From Aromatoleum evansii (GTDB lineage: Bacteria; Pseudomonadota; Gammaproteobacteria; Burkholderiales; Rhodocyclaceae), in assembly GCF_012910805.1 (NCBI RefSeq), contig NZ_WTVK01000012.1, positions 59,131 to 123,130 on the forward strand: a stretch of DNA of 64,000 bases, in the 5' to 3' direction. The notes beneath the pieces were generated by a model that ran no database searches, was not told where the DNA came from, and was given only the letters and a program-made list of their open reading frames with translations. Below are positions 25,316 to 37,420 of the stretch, one piece after another. A program made the position numbers and the translations under genes. Positions within the stretch are counted from its first letter, which is position 1; the number at the start of each line of letters is the position of its first letter.

Positions 25316-26545
25316 TCAAAAATTCTTTTCGAACCACGCCTTCATGCGTCCAAACACCTGTTTCACGCTGCGCGTCTCGCGCGCGAGCATGCCGCGACGG
25401 CGCTGGGCGTGGCCTTCCATGACCAGGCCCATCGCCGTGGCATAGCGCGGGTGACACACGACATCGGCCAGGCCGCCCGAATATTGGGGTGCGCCGACGC
25501 GCACCGGCATGTGGAACACCTCCTCGCCGAGCTCGACCATGCCGAGCATCACGGACGAGCCGCCGGTCAGCACGATGCCCGAGGAGAGCAGCTCCTCGTA
25601 GCCGCTACGACGCAGTTCGGCCTGCACGAGCTCGAACAGTTCCGACACGCGCGGTTCGATCACGTCCGCTAGGCGCTGGCGCGACAGGGGGCGCGGCGGG
25701 CGGTCACCGACGCCGGGCACTTCGATCATCTCCTCGGGGTCGGCCAGCGTGTGCATGGCGACGCCGTGGCGGATCTTGATCTCCTCCGCTTCGGAGGTCG
25801 GCGTGCGCAGCGCCATCGCGATGTCGTTGGTGATCTGGTCGCCCGCGACCGGCAGCACCGCGGTATGGCGGATCGCGCCGTGCGTGAAGACCGCGATGTC
25901 GGTGGTGCCGCCACCGATGTCGACCAGGCACACGCCGAGTTCCTTCTCGTCCTCCGTCAGCACGGCGTAGCTCGATGCGAGCGGCTGCAGGATCAGGTCC
26001 ATGACCTCGAGGCCGCAACGGCGCACGCACTTGATGACGTTCTGGGCCGCGGACACGGCGCCGGTAACGATGTGCACCTTGACCTCGAGCTTGACGCCGC
26101 TCATGCCGATCGGCTCGCGCACGCCGCCCTGCCCGTCGATGATGAATTCCTGGGTGAGCGTGTGCAGGATCTGCTGCTCGGCCGGCACCGGCATCGCGCG
26201 GGCGACCTCGATCACGCGCTCGACATCGAGCGGGGTGACCTCCTTGTCCTTGATCGCGACCATGCCGTTGGAGTTGAAGCTCTTGATGTGGCTGCCGGCG
26301 ATCCCGGTATAAACGTCGCGGATCTTGCAGTCGGCCATCAGCTCGACTTCCTGGATCACGCGCGAGATCGCATCGACGGTGGCCTCGATATTCACCACCA
26401 CTCCGCGCTTCAGCCCGCTGGCCGGTTGCGTGCCGACGCCGACGACGTTCAGGCGTCCGTCGGGACGCACCTCCGCGACCATGCACGTGACCTTGGCGGT
26501 ACCGATGTCCAGCCCGACGATCAGGTCCTTGTATTCCTTGCTCAT
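25316..26545 (-). CDS. ftsA: Cell division protein FtsA, 409 aa
   Basis: An actin-like ATPase that ties FtsZ to the membrane and recruits later division proteins. It begins KDLIVGLDIGTAKVTCMVAEV (phosphate-1 motif). Further on are the SHUT/1C region (GSHIKSFNSNGMVAIKD), the phosphate-2 motif VDIGGGTTDIAVF and the adenosine motif GIVLTGGSSVMLGMVEL. The C-terminal amphipathic membrane-targeting helix reads VFGRMKAWFEKNF. The ATG overlaps the ftsQ stop by 4 nt, so translation is coupled. Confidence 0.97.
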   Translation of the reverse strand: MSKEYKDLIVGLDIGTAKVTCMVAEVRPDGRLNVVGVGTQPASGLKRGVVVNIEATVDAISRVIQEVELMADCKIRDVYTGIAGSHIKSFNSNGMVAIKDKEVTPLDVERVIEVARAMPVPAEQQILHTLTQEFIIDGQGGVREPIGMSGVKLEVKVHIVTGAVSAAQNVIKCVRRCGLEVMDLILQPLASSYAVLTEDEKELGVCLVDIGGGTTDIAVFTHGAIRHTAVLPVAGDQITNDIAMALRTPTSEAEEIKIRHGVAMHTLADPEEMIEVPGVGDRPPRPLSRQRLADVIEPRVSELFELVQAELRRSGYEELLSSGIVLTGGSSVMLGMVELGEEVFHMPVRVGAPQYSGGLADVVCHPRYATAMGLVMEGHAQRRRGMLARETRSVKQVFGRMKAWFEKNF

Positions 26546-27390
26546 TTCTTGCCTTTCGCTGCCTTGAAGTCCCCCACCGGGGTGAGGGCGAATCCGCTCG
26601 GGTAGCGGAGATCCGCTACCGCCACCTGCACACCAACCTTTTCCTGCGCCTGCGGCCAACCGCTCACGAAGCGCGCGAGGCGCTCGCCGATGGGCGCCTT
26701 CTCCTGGTCGCGCCCGAGCATGATCACCATGCCGTCATCGAGCTTGAGCTGCCAGGCTTCGCGCGCGGAGAGCGCGAGGCCGACGAGCCGGCGGCCGAGG
26801 GGTTCGAGCGCCTCGCTGAATTCGCGATGCTTGGCCTGGATGTATGCGGCCGACCCCTGCGGTCCGGAGAAGGACGGCATATCGGCGTTGCTCGCCGCGA
26901 CGAACACTTCGCCGTGGCGATTCACGAGTTGCGAGTCGCCGCTCTCGGAGGCCGTCCAGTAGGCGGCCGCCTGATGCTCCTCGAGGCGCAGTTCCAGCAC
27001 GTCGGGCCAGCGGCGCCGCACTTCGGCACGGCGCACCCAGGGCAGCTTCTCGAAGGTCTCGCGCACGCCCTCGAGATCCACCGAGAAGAAATTGCCGCGG
27101 ATCGCGCTGCGGGCCACGTATTCGAGCTGCTCCGTGGTCACCTGCGCGGGCGGCGTCAGCACGACCACTTCGCGCAGCGGAAAGAGCGGGCGCGACAGGA
27201 ACCACGCGACGAAGGCGTAACCGAAAGCCACCGCCGCGAACAGCATCAGCACGTCCGAGAACAGATTCAGCAAGGCCGGCCGGTGCCACACGCCCTCGCG
27301 CTCGTGCGCCCGCCCGGGCATCCGGCTGGTGCCGGAAAGCCCGCGGGCGGCAAGCGGAGAGCGCAGGCGGAAGTCAGCCAAGGCGGGCAT
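26542..27390 (-). CDS. ftsQ: Cell division protein FtsQ, up to 282 aa
   Basis: A bitopic division protein that links the Z ring to the FtsL/FtsB and FtsW/FtsI septal machinery. One membrane helix ([19 protein letters not shown], about residues 47-65) precedes the periplasmic POTRA domain ([23 protein letters not shown]) and the FtsQ beta domain. The start is uncertain. The ATG at 27390 has GGAGG directly abutting it, which is too close; a TTG at 27381 has the same GGAGG at 9 nt. A later ATG at 27321 is also possible. The gene overlaps the end of ddl and joins ftsA by a 4-nt overlap. Confidence 0.93.
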   Translation of the reverse strand: MPALADFRLRSPLAARGLSGTSRMPGRAHEREGVWHRPALLNLFSDVLMLFAAVAFGYAFVAWFLSRPLFPLREVVVLTPPAQVTTEQLEYVARSAIRGNFFSVDLEGVRETFEKLPWVRRAEVRRRWPDVLELRLEEHQAAAYWTASESGDSQLVNRHGEVFVAASNADMPSFSGPQGSAAYIQAKHREFSEALEPLGRRLVGLALSAREAWQLKLDDGMVIMLGRDQEKAPIGERLARFVSGWPQAQEKVGVQVAVADLRYPSGFALTPVGDFKAAKGKK

Positions 27391-28326
27391 CCTCCAGGAT
27401 CGCGAGGCACAGCTGGGTGAAGTCCATGCCGGCGACGCGCGCCGCCATCGGCACCAGCGAGTGTCCGGTCATGCCCGGACTGGTGTTCATTTCCAGCAGG
27501 TAGGGTCGCCCGTCCTCGGTCAGGATCAGGTCGGCGCGCCCCCAGCCGCGGCAGCCGAGCACCTGCGCGCTCTTCATGATCAGGGCCTGCAGGGCCTGCT
27601 CCTGTTCAGCGGGCAGCCCGCAGGGGCACAGGTAGCGCGTGTCGTCGGTGAAGTACTTGTGCTGGTAGTCGTAGTTGCCGCCGGGCGCCTCGATGCGGAT
27701 CAGCGGCAGGGCCCGGTCGTGCAGGAAGGGGGCGGTCAGCTCGGCGCCGGAGATGAACTCCTCGGCGATGACGAGATCGTCGAAGCGCGCGGCGAGCTCC
27801 CATGCGGTCTTCAGCTGGCCCGCCTCGGTGACCTTGGTTGCCCCCATGCTGGAGCCTTCATGCACCGGTTTGACGAAGATCGGCAGGCCGAGATCGGCGA
27901 CGACCGCATCCCAGTCGGTGTCTGCGTTGAGGATCGCGTAGCGCGGGGTCGGCAGGCCGCAGGCGGCCCACACCATCTTCGTGCGCCACTTGTCCATGGC
28001 CAGCGCCGACGCCATCACTCCGCTGCCGGTATACGGAATCTTCAGCAGTTCCAGCATGCCCTGGACGGTGCCGTCCTCGCCGCCGCGCCCATGCAGCGTG
28101 ATGAAGGCGCGATCGAAGCCCTGCTCCTTGAGGATGTGCAGGTCGAGCTCGGCGGGGTCGAAGCCATGGGCGTCCACGCCCGCGGCCCGCAGGGCGGCAA
28201 GCACGGCGCCGCCCGACATCAGCGAGACTTCCCGTTCGGCCGAGGTGCCCCCCAGGAGCACGGCGACCTTGCCGAATTTCGCACGCATGGCCGGATCAAC
28301 CACGACCTTGTCCGTCACTTCACCGC

Positions 28327-28330
<4 letters not shown>
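27374..28330 (-). CDS. ddl: D-alanine--D-alanine ligase Ddl, 318 aa
   Basis: Ddl makes the D-Ala-D-Ala dipeptide that MurF adds to the peptidoglycan stem. The chain has the ATP-grasp fold: [22 protein letters not shown] at the N-terminus, the lid and ATP region [15 protein letters not shown], and the metal-binding end [30 protein letters not shown] (read in parts). The frame opens with GTG at 28330, which overlaps the murC stop as GTGA; an ATG at 28288 is the alternative. It is the B-type gene found inside dcw clusters. Confidence 0.96.
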
Positions 28331-29738
<1,408 letters not shown>

Positions 29739-29742
<4 letters not shown>

Positions 29743-30809
29743 TGCTTTCTCCCTGCCGCGAGGTCTTCGCAGGCCTTCGCGACCGCCTCGGCGGCGTGCG
29801 GCTTGGCGAGCGCGCGCGCCTTCGTGGCCATGTCGAGCAGGCGCGTGCGATCGAGGCTCGCCAGGATGCCCGCCAGACGCTCGGCGTTGAGTTCGGTTTG
29901 CGGGAGCAGGTAGGCCGCTCCCTGGTCGGCGAGGAATCGCGCGTTGCCGGTCTGGTGGTCGTCCACCGCATGCGGGAAGGGCACCAGCAGGCTCGCCGCG
30001 CCCGCGGCCGCCAGCTCCGCGACGGTGAGCGCACCGGCGCGGCAGATGACCAGGTCGGCCTCCGCGTATTTCGTCGCCATGTCCTCGATGAAGGGCAGCA
30101 GCTCGCCCTCGACCCCCGCTGCGGCGTAGGCGCTGCGCAGCGCTTCGATCTGCTTCGTTCCGGCCTGGTGGGTGACGATCGGACGCTCGGCCGGTTTCAT
30201 GCGCGCCAGTGCCTGCGGCACCGTTTCGTTGAGCACCGACGCCCCCAGGCTGCCACCAACGACGAGCACGCGGAGCGCGCCACTGCGTCCGGCAAAGCGC
30301 TCGGCCGGTGGTGCGACGGTGCCAATGTCGGCGCGTACCGGGTTGCCGATCCAGGCGGCCTTCTTCAGGACCTTCGGGAAGCCGGACAGGACCCGGTCGG
30401 CGACGCCGGCAAGCACCCGATTCGCGAGTCCCGCGACGGAATTCTGCTCGTGCAGGACCAGCGGACGACCCGTCAGCGCGGCCATCATGCCGCCCGGGAA
30501 GGTCACATAGCCGCCCATGCCGAGCACGACGTCGGGCCGGATGCGCCCCAGCGCGCGCAGCGCCTGCCAGAACCCGCGCAGCAGATTCAGCGGCAGCAGC
30601 AGTTTGCGCACGATGCCCTTGCCGCGCAGCGCGGTGAAGCGCACCCATGCGGTCTCGTAGCCGCGCTCGGGGACGATGCGCGCCTCCATTCCGTCGGGGT
30701 TGCCCATCCACACGATGCGCCAGCCGCGCGCGCGCAGCACTTCCGCCACGGCGATGCCGGGGAAGATGTGACCGCCCGTTCCGCCGGCCATCACGAGGAG
30801 GGTCTTCAT
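29739..30809 (-). CDS. murG: UDP-GlcNAc:lipid I GlcNAc transferase MurG, 356 aa
   Basis: MurG adds GlcNAc to lipid I at the inner face of the membrane to make lipid II. It has the GT-B fold with the glycine loop [19 protein letters not shown] at the N-terminus, [14 protein letters not shown] in the middle and [15 protein letters not shown] opening the C-terminal half. The acceptor-sugar loop [24 protein letters not shown] also matches. Length is normal. It overlaps ftsW and murC by 4 nt at each side. Confidence 0.97.
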
Positions 30810-32034
30810 GCACGCCCCCGCATCACTTGCCGATTCTCCCAGTCGACCCGCAACAGGATCGCGAGCGCGAGACAGTTCGCGACGATGCCCGAGCCGCCGA
30901 AGCTCATCAGCGGCAGGGTGAGCCCCTTGGTGGGCAGGAGCCCCGTATTCACGCCCATGTTGATGAATGACTGCACGCCGATCCACAGACCGATGCCCAT
31001 CGCGACGAGGCCCGAGAAATAGCGCTCGAGCTTGATCGCCTCGCGCCCGATCAGCATCGCGCGGTGCACGAGGAGCGCGAACAGCATGACGATGGTCAGC
31101 ACGCCGACGAAGCCGAGTTCCTCGGCGATCACGGCCAGCAGGAAGTCGGTATGCGCTTCGGGCAGGTAGAAGAGCTTCTCGACGCTCGCGCCGAGCCCGA
31201 CGCCGAACCACTCGCCGCGGCCGAATGCGATCAGCGCGTGGGAGAGCTGGTAACCCTTGCCGAAGGCGTCCTGCCACGGATCCATGAAGCCGAACAGGCG
31301 GTCGCGGCGATAAGGGGAGAGCCACACCAGTAGGGCGAGGCCGATCACCGCGACGACCGCGAGCAGCACGAACGCGCGCACGTTGATGCCGCCAAGGAAC
31401 AGCACCCCGAATGCGATCGCAGCGACGACGACGAAGGCGCCGAAATCGGGCTCGCGCAGCAGCAGGAAACCGACGAGCACGATGGTGATCGCCATGGGCA
31501 GGAAACCGCGGCGGAAGCTACCCATGTCGGGGAGCTTGCGCACGGTGTAGTCCGCGGCATACAGCGCGGCGAAGAGCTTCATCAGCTCCGACGGCTGCAG
31601 ATTGACCGGACCGAGCGGCAGCCAGCGCTGCGCACCGTTCACCTCGCGACCGACCCCGGGGATCAGCACCACGATCAGCAGCGCCAGGCCGGCGAGGAAC
31701 AGCAGCGGCGCAAACTGCTGCCACTGCCGCATCGTCACCTGAAAGGCCATCAGACCGGCGACCACGCCGATCGCAAGGAAAACCGCGTGGCGGATCACGA
31801 AGTAGTACGGCTGGTAGCCGGTGAACTTGCTGCCTTCGGCGATTGCGATGGACGAGGAATAGACCATCACCAGACCGATCAGCAGCAGCGCCGCCGCCGA
31901 CCAAATCAGCAGGGGATCGAGGTCGCGGGCGGGCGTCTGGGGACGCATCAGGCGATTGACCGCGCGGCTCGTGTCCGAACCGACTCCGCCGGTGTTGTGC
32001 GAGGCGATCCAGCCGCTCAGGGCCGTCACGAACT

Positions 32035-32038
<4 letters not shown>
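30806..32038 (-). CDS. ftsW: Septal peptidoglycan glycosyltransferase FtsW, 410 aa
   Basis: A SEDS family polymerase that links lipid II into glycan strands with FtsI. About ten membrane helices begin at [23 protein letters not shown]. The SEDS signatures [17 protein letters not shown], the catalytic loop region [21 protein letters not shown] with its aspartate, and [21 protein letters not shown] are all present. The start MKFVTAL overlaps the murD stop by 4 nt. The N-terminal ~40 residues before the first helix are cytoplasmic. Confidence 0.97.
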
Positions 32039-33428
<1,390 letters not shown>

Positions 33429-33432
<4 letters not shown>

Positions 33433-34517
33433 CTCAGTTTCAGGGTCGAAAGGCCGAACAGCACGAGCATGATCGTGATGATCCAGAAGCGCACCACGAC
33501 CTGGGTTTCCTTCCAGCCGCCCAGCTCGTAGTGGTGATGCAGGGGCGCCATGCGGAAGATGCGCTTGCCGCCGCTGTACTTGAAGTACAGCACCTGCGCC
33601 ATCACCGACATCGTCTCGGCGACGAAGAGGCCGCCCATGATGAAGAGCACGATTTCCTGGCGCACGACCACGGCGACGGTTCCGAGCGCGGCCCCCAGCG
33701 CGAGCGCACCGACGTCGCCCATGAAGACTTCCGCCGGGTAGGCGTTGAACCACAGGAAACCGAGGCCCGCGCCGCACAGCGCGCCCAGGAACACGGCGAG
33801 TTCGCCCGCGCCATTGATGTAGGGCACGCCGAGATATTTCGAGAAACCGGCATGACCGGCGACGTAGGCGAAGATCGCGAGTGCGCCGGCCACCATCACC
33901 GTCGGCATGATCGCGAGGCCGTCGAGGCCGTCGGTGAGGTTCACCGCGTGGCTGGTGCCGTTGATGACGAAGTACGAAAGCGCGATGAAGCCGTAGATCC
34001 CCAGCGGGTAGGACACCGCCTTGAAGAAGGGCACGATCAGTTCGGTCTGCGCCGGTTCGTGCGCCGTCAGCCCGAGGAACAGTGCCGCAGCCAGTGCGAT
34101 CAGCGAGGTCCACAGGTACTTCCAGCGGCTCGGCAAGCCCTTCGGATCGCGGTGCACGACCTTGCGCCAGTCATCCACCCAGCCAACCGCGCCGAAGCCG
34201 AGGGTGACGAGCAGCACCACCCACACGTACTGGTTGCGCAGATCACCCCACAGCAAGGTGGTGACCGCGATAGCGATGAGGATCAGCGCGCCGCCCATGG
34301 TGGGCGTGCCGGCCTTGGTGAGATGGGATTTCGGGCCGTCGTCGCGCACGGCCTGGCCGATCTTCTTGGCGGCGAGCCAGCGGATCAGCGAAGGGCCGAA
34401 GACGAAGGAGATGATCAGCGCGGTGAGCGCAGCAAGGACCGTGCGCAGCGTGATGTAGCCGAACACGTTGAAGGTGCGGATATCCTGACCCAGCCAGAGG
34501 GCAAGTTCGAGCAGCAT
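33429..34517 (-). CDS. mraY: Phospho-MurNAc-pentapeptide transferase MraY, 362 aa
   Basis: MraY forms lipid I on undecaprenyl phosphate. Ten membrane helices are expected, and the family signatures are visible: [26 protein letters not shown] (read in two halves), [14 protein letters not shown] with the catalytic aspartates, [15 protein letters not shown], and [15 protein letters not shown] with the histidine triplet. Length is normal. It begins 3 bp after the murF stop and overlaps murD by 4 nt. Confidence 0.98.
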
Positions 34518-34520
34518 GGA

Positions 34521-35921
34521 CTAATGAGACTCCTGTGAGGGGGCGCCATTGTGCACCGCCGCAAGTCCGTTCGCCACCCGCTCCATCCGCATGAAGCGGG
34601 ACCCCTTCACCAGCACCACCGTGCTTGCGTCGAGGCGCGGCGCCAGCGCCGCGAGCAAAGCCTCGGCGGTAGCGAACTTCCGCCCTCCGTCGCCGAAGTT
34701 GTGCGCCGCGACTGCGCTCATTTCTCCCAGTGCGTAGAGCTCGTCCACACCCTTGCTCTTGGCGTAGCCGCCGACCTCGTCATGCAGTTGCGCGCTGGTC
34801 GTGCCGACTTCGCCCATGTCGCCCAGCACCAGCACCGTGTGGCCGGCCGTCGAGGCCAGCACGTCGATCGCGGCGCGGACCGAATCGGGATTCGCGTTGT
34901 AGGTGTCGTCGATGATCAGCGCACCGTTCAGGCCGGCGCGCCGCTGCAGGCGCCCCGGCGCACCACTGAACCCGGACAGGCCCTCGGCGACTGCCGCCAG
35001 CGACGCACCGGCGGCAAGGCACGCCGCTGCGGCACCCGCCGCATTGCGCACGTTGTGTTCGCCGGGAACCGGCAGGTCGAAGGTCGCCCTGCCCTCGCGG
35101 GCATTCAGCGTCAGGCGGGCGCCGAGGCCGTGAAGGTCGGCCTGCGCCTTCACGTCGGCATCATGGTCGATGGCGAAGGTGACGACGCTGCGGCCGCGAT
35201 TGAGCTCCCGCCACAGCGCACAATGGGAGTCGTCGGCGTTCACGACGGCGACGCCCGTATCCCCCAAACCGCCGTAGATGGCCCCCTTCTCCCTGGCGAT
35301 CTCCGCGAGCGACCCCATGCCCTGCAGATGGGCCCGCTGAGCGTTCGTGACGATCGCCACGCTCGGCCGCGCAAGGGCGGTCAAGTAGCCGATCTCGCCC
35401 GGATGGTTCATGCCCATCTCGATCACCGCCGCACGATGATGTGCGCGCAGCTCGAGCAGGGTCAGCGGCAGCCCGATGTCGTTGTTGAGATTGCCGGTCG
35501 TCGCGAGGACACAGTCCGGCGCGTGGCCATCCAGTCGCGCCTGGGTGCGCATGATCGCGGCGCACATCTCCTTGACCGTGGTCTTGCCGTTGCTGCCGGT
35601 CACCCCGATCAACGGGATGTCGAAGCGCCCGCGCCAGTGCGCCGCCAGCGCGCCTAGCGCAAGACGGGTGTCGCCGACGACGAGACGGGGAAACCCGATG
35701 TCCTCATGCTCGCGCTGCCATGCCTCATCGACCAAGGCCGCCGCGGCGCCTCCCGCCACCGCCTGCTCGACGAAGTCATGCCCGTCGAAATTCTCGCCGC
35801 GCAGGGCGACGAACAGCTGGCCGGAGCGGATGCGGCGGCTATCGGTGCCCACGCACGAAAAGGTGGCGTCGCCCACTGCGCGGAAGCCCGCGATCGTTGC
35901 TGCTTCCATGAGGCTCAGCAT
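34521..35921 (-). CDS. murF: UDP-MurNAc-tripeptide--D-Ala-D-Ala ligase MurF, 466 aa
   Basis: MurF joins D-Ala-D-Ala to the UDP-MurNAc tripeptide. The sequence shows GTDSRRIRSGQLFVALRGENFDGHDF, the P-loop IGVTGSNGKTTVKEM, NLNNDIGLPLTLLEL, and DDTYNANPDSVRAAIDVL in the C-terminal part. I chose the ATG at 35921 (MLSLMEAATIAG), which overlaps the murE stop by 7 nt. The frame opens nine codons earlier inside murE. Confidence 0.97.
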   Translation of the reverse strand: MLSLMEAATIAGFRAVGDATFSCVGTDSRRIRSGQLFVALRGENFDGHDFVEQAVAGGAAAALVDEAWQREHEDIGFPRLVVGDTRLALGALAAHWRGRFDIPLIGVTGSNGKTTVKEMCAAIMRTQARLDGHAPDCVLATTGNLNNDIGLPLTLLELRAHHRAAVIEMGMNHPGEIGYLTALARPSVAIVTNAQRAHLQGMGSLAEIAREKGAIYGGLGDTGVAVVNADDSHCALWRELNRGRSVVTFAIDHDADVKAQADLHGLGARLTLNAREGRATFDLPVPGEHNVRNAAGAAAACLAAGASLAAVAEGLSGFSGAPGRLQRRAGLNGALIIDDTYNANPDSVRAAIDVLASTAGHTVLVLGDMGEVGTTSAQLHDEVGGYAKSKGVDELYALGEMSAVAAHNFGDGGRKFATAEALLAALAPRLDASTVVLVKGSRFMRMERVANGLAAVHNGAPSQESH

Positions 35922-37420
35922 GCGCCCGTCCCCTTGGTCAGATTCCACTCGCGCAGGGCGATGTGCGCCTGCTCGACGTCCGAGAACGGCAAGCGCACGC
36001 CCAGGATCTCCTGATAGGGTTCATGTCCCTTGCCGGCGAGCACGACCACGTCATTGGAGCCGGCCTCGCCGACGGCCACGCGGATCGCCTGCGCCCGATC
36101 GATGACGCGCTCGGCCTGCGGGCCGGCGCCCTGCATGATGGCGTCGATGATCTTCGCCGGATCCTCCGAGCGCGGGTTATCGCTGGTGACGATCACGCGG
36201 TCTGCGCGCTGCCGTGCGACCTCGCCCATCAGCGGACGCTTGCCGGGGTCGCGGTCGCCGCCGCAACCGAACACGCACACGAGGCGCCCGCCACGCGTCG
36301 CCACGGTCGCGCGCACGGACTCGAGCACTTTCGCCAGTGCGTCCGGCGTGTGCGCATAATCGACGACGACGAGCGGCTCGGCGAAGCCGCCCACGAGCTG
36401 CATGCGCCCCTGCGGCGGAGTCAGGTGCGCGATCGCATGCGCGATCTCGTCCAGCGGCAAGCCGCGCGCGAGCAGCGCCCCGGCAACCGCCAGCAGGTTC
36501 GACACGTTGAACGGCGCCACCATGCGCACATCCAGCTCGCGTCGCACGCCCTCAAAGGCCATGGTGAAGCGCAGACCCGATGCCGACATGCTGACATCCT
36601 GGGCGCTCAGCAGGCGCACGCCATGCACCGGCGCCGCCGCAGTCTGGGTAAAACCGATCACCGGCAGCCCGGCAACCGCCAGACGTCGCGCCTGCCCCAG
36701 TCCGAAAGCGTCGTCCAGATTGATCACCGCGCTGCCCAGGCCGGGCTGGTCGAACAGCCGGGCCTTCGCTGCGCCATACGCTTCCATCGTGCCGTGATAG
36801 TCGAGATGGTCGCGGCTCAGGTTCGTGAACACGGCCACGTCGAAGGCCACCGCATTGACGCGCTCCTGGTCGAGGCCGATCGACGACACCTCCATCGTCG
36901 CCGCACTCCCGCCCGCCGTCAGGAAGTCGCGCAGGACGCGATGAACCTCGAGCGCATCGGGCGTCGTGTTCAACGTATCGGCGAGCTGCCCCGGGAAACC
37001 GTTCCCCAAGGTCCCGATCACGCCGCACTTTTCGCCGAACCGGGCAAGGGCCGCGGCCAGCCACTGGGTGACGGTCGTCTTGCCGTTGGTGCCGGTGACC
37101 CCGACGACCCACTGCCTGTCGGACGGACAGGCATGGATCAGGTGGGCGAGATAGCCTCCGAGACGGCGCAGTTCCGCGACGGGAATCGCCGGGACCGGCA
37201 AGCCTTCCACGCGGAATCCGCCGCGGTCGTCCCACAGCACCGCGGCAGCGCCGCGCTCGACGGCGGCACCGATGAACTTGCGGCCATCCGAGGCCAGCCC
37301 CGGCCAGGCCGCGAAGACATCGCCGGCGCCGACGCGGCGCGAATCGGCGCTGATACCGGCGGGCACGACACCGGCCCCTTGAAGGCGCTCAAGAATCGCG
37401 GATGCGAGTGCGAGGCTCAC
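35915..37420 (-). CDS. murE: UDP-MurNAc-L-Ala-D-Glu--diaminopimelate ligase MurE, 501 aa
   Basis: MurE adds the third residue of the stem peptide. GISADSRRVGAGDVFAAWPG is the N-terminal UDP-binding part, [19 protein letters not shown] the P-loop, and DYAHTPDALAKVLESVRA opens the C-terminal domain. The sequence TSDNPRSEDPAKIIDAIM carries the DNPR motif that selects meso-diaminopimelate, so the cell wall is expected to be of the DAP type. Overlaps of 4 and 7 nt link it to ftsI and murF. Confidence 0.97.
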   Translation of the reverse strand: MSLALASAILERLQGAGVVPAGISADSRRVGAGDVFAAWPGLASDGRKFIGAAVERGAAAVLWDDRGGFRVEGLPVPAIPVAELRRLGGYLAHLIHACPSDRQWVVGVTGTNGKTTVTQWLAAALARFGEKCGVIGTLGNGFPGQLADTLNTTPDALEVHRVLRDFLTAGGSAATMEVSSIGLDQERVNAVAFDVAVFTNLSRDHLDYHGTMEAYGAAKARLFDQPGLGSAVINLDDAFGLGQARRLAVAGLPVIGFTQTAAAPVHGVRLLSAQDVSMSASGLRFTMAFEGVRRELDVRMVAPFNVSNLLAVAGALLARGLPLDEIAHAIAHLTPPQGRMQLVGGFAEPLVVVDYAHTPDALAKVLESVRATVATRGGRLVCVFGCGGDRDPGKRPLMGEVARQRADRVIVTSDNPRSEDPAKIIDAIMQGAGPQAERVIDRAQAIRVAVGEAGSNDVVVLAGKGHEPYQEILGVRLPFSDVEQAHIALREWNLTKGTGAC

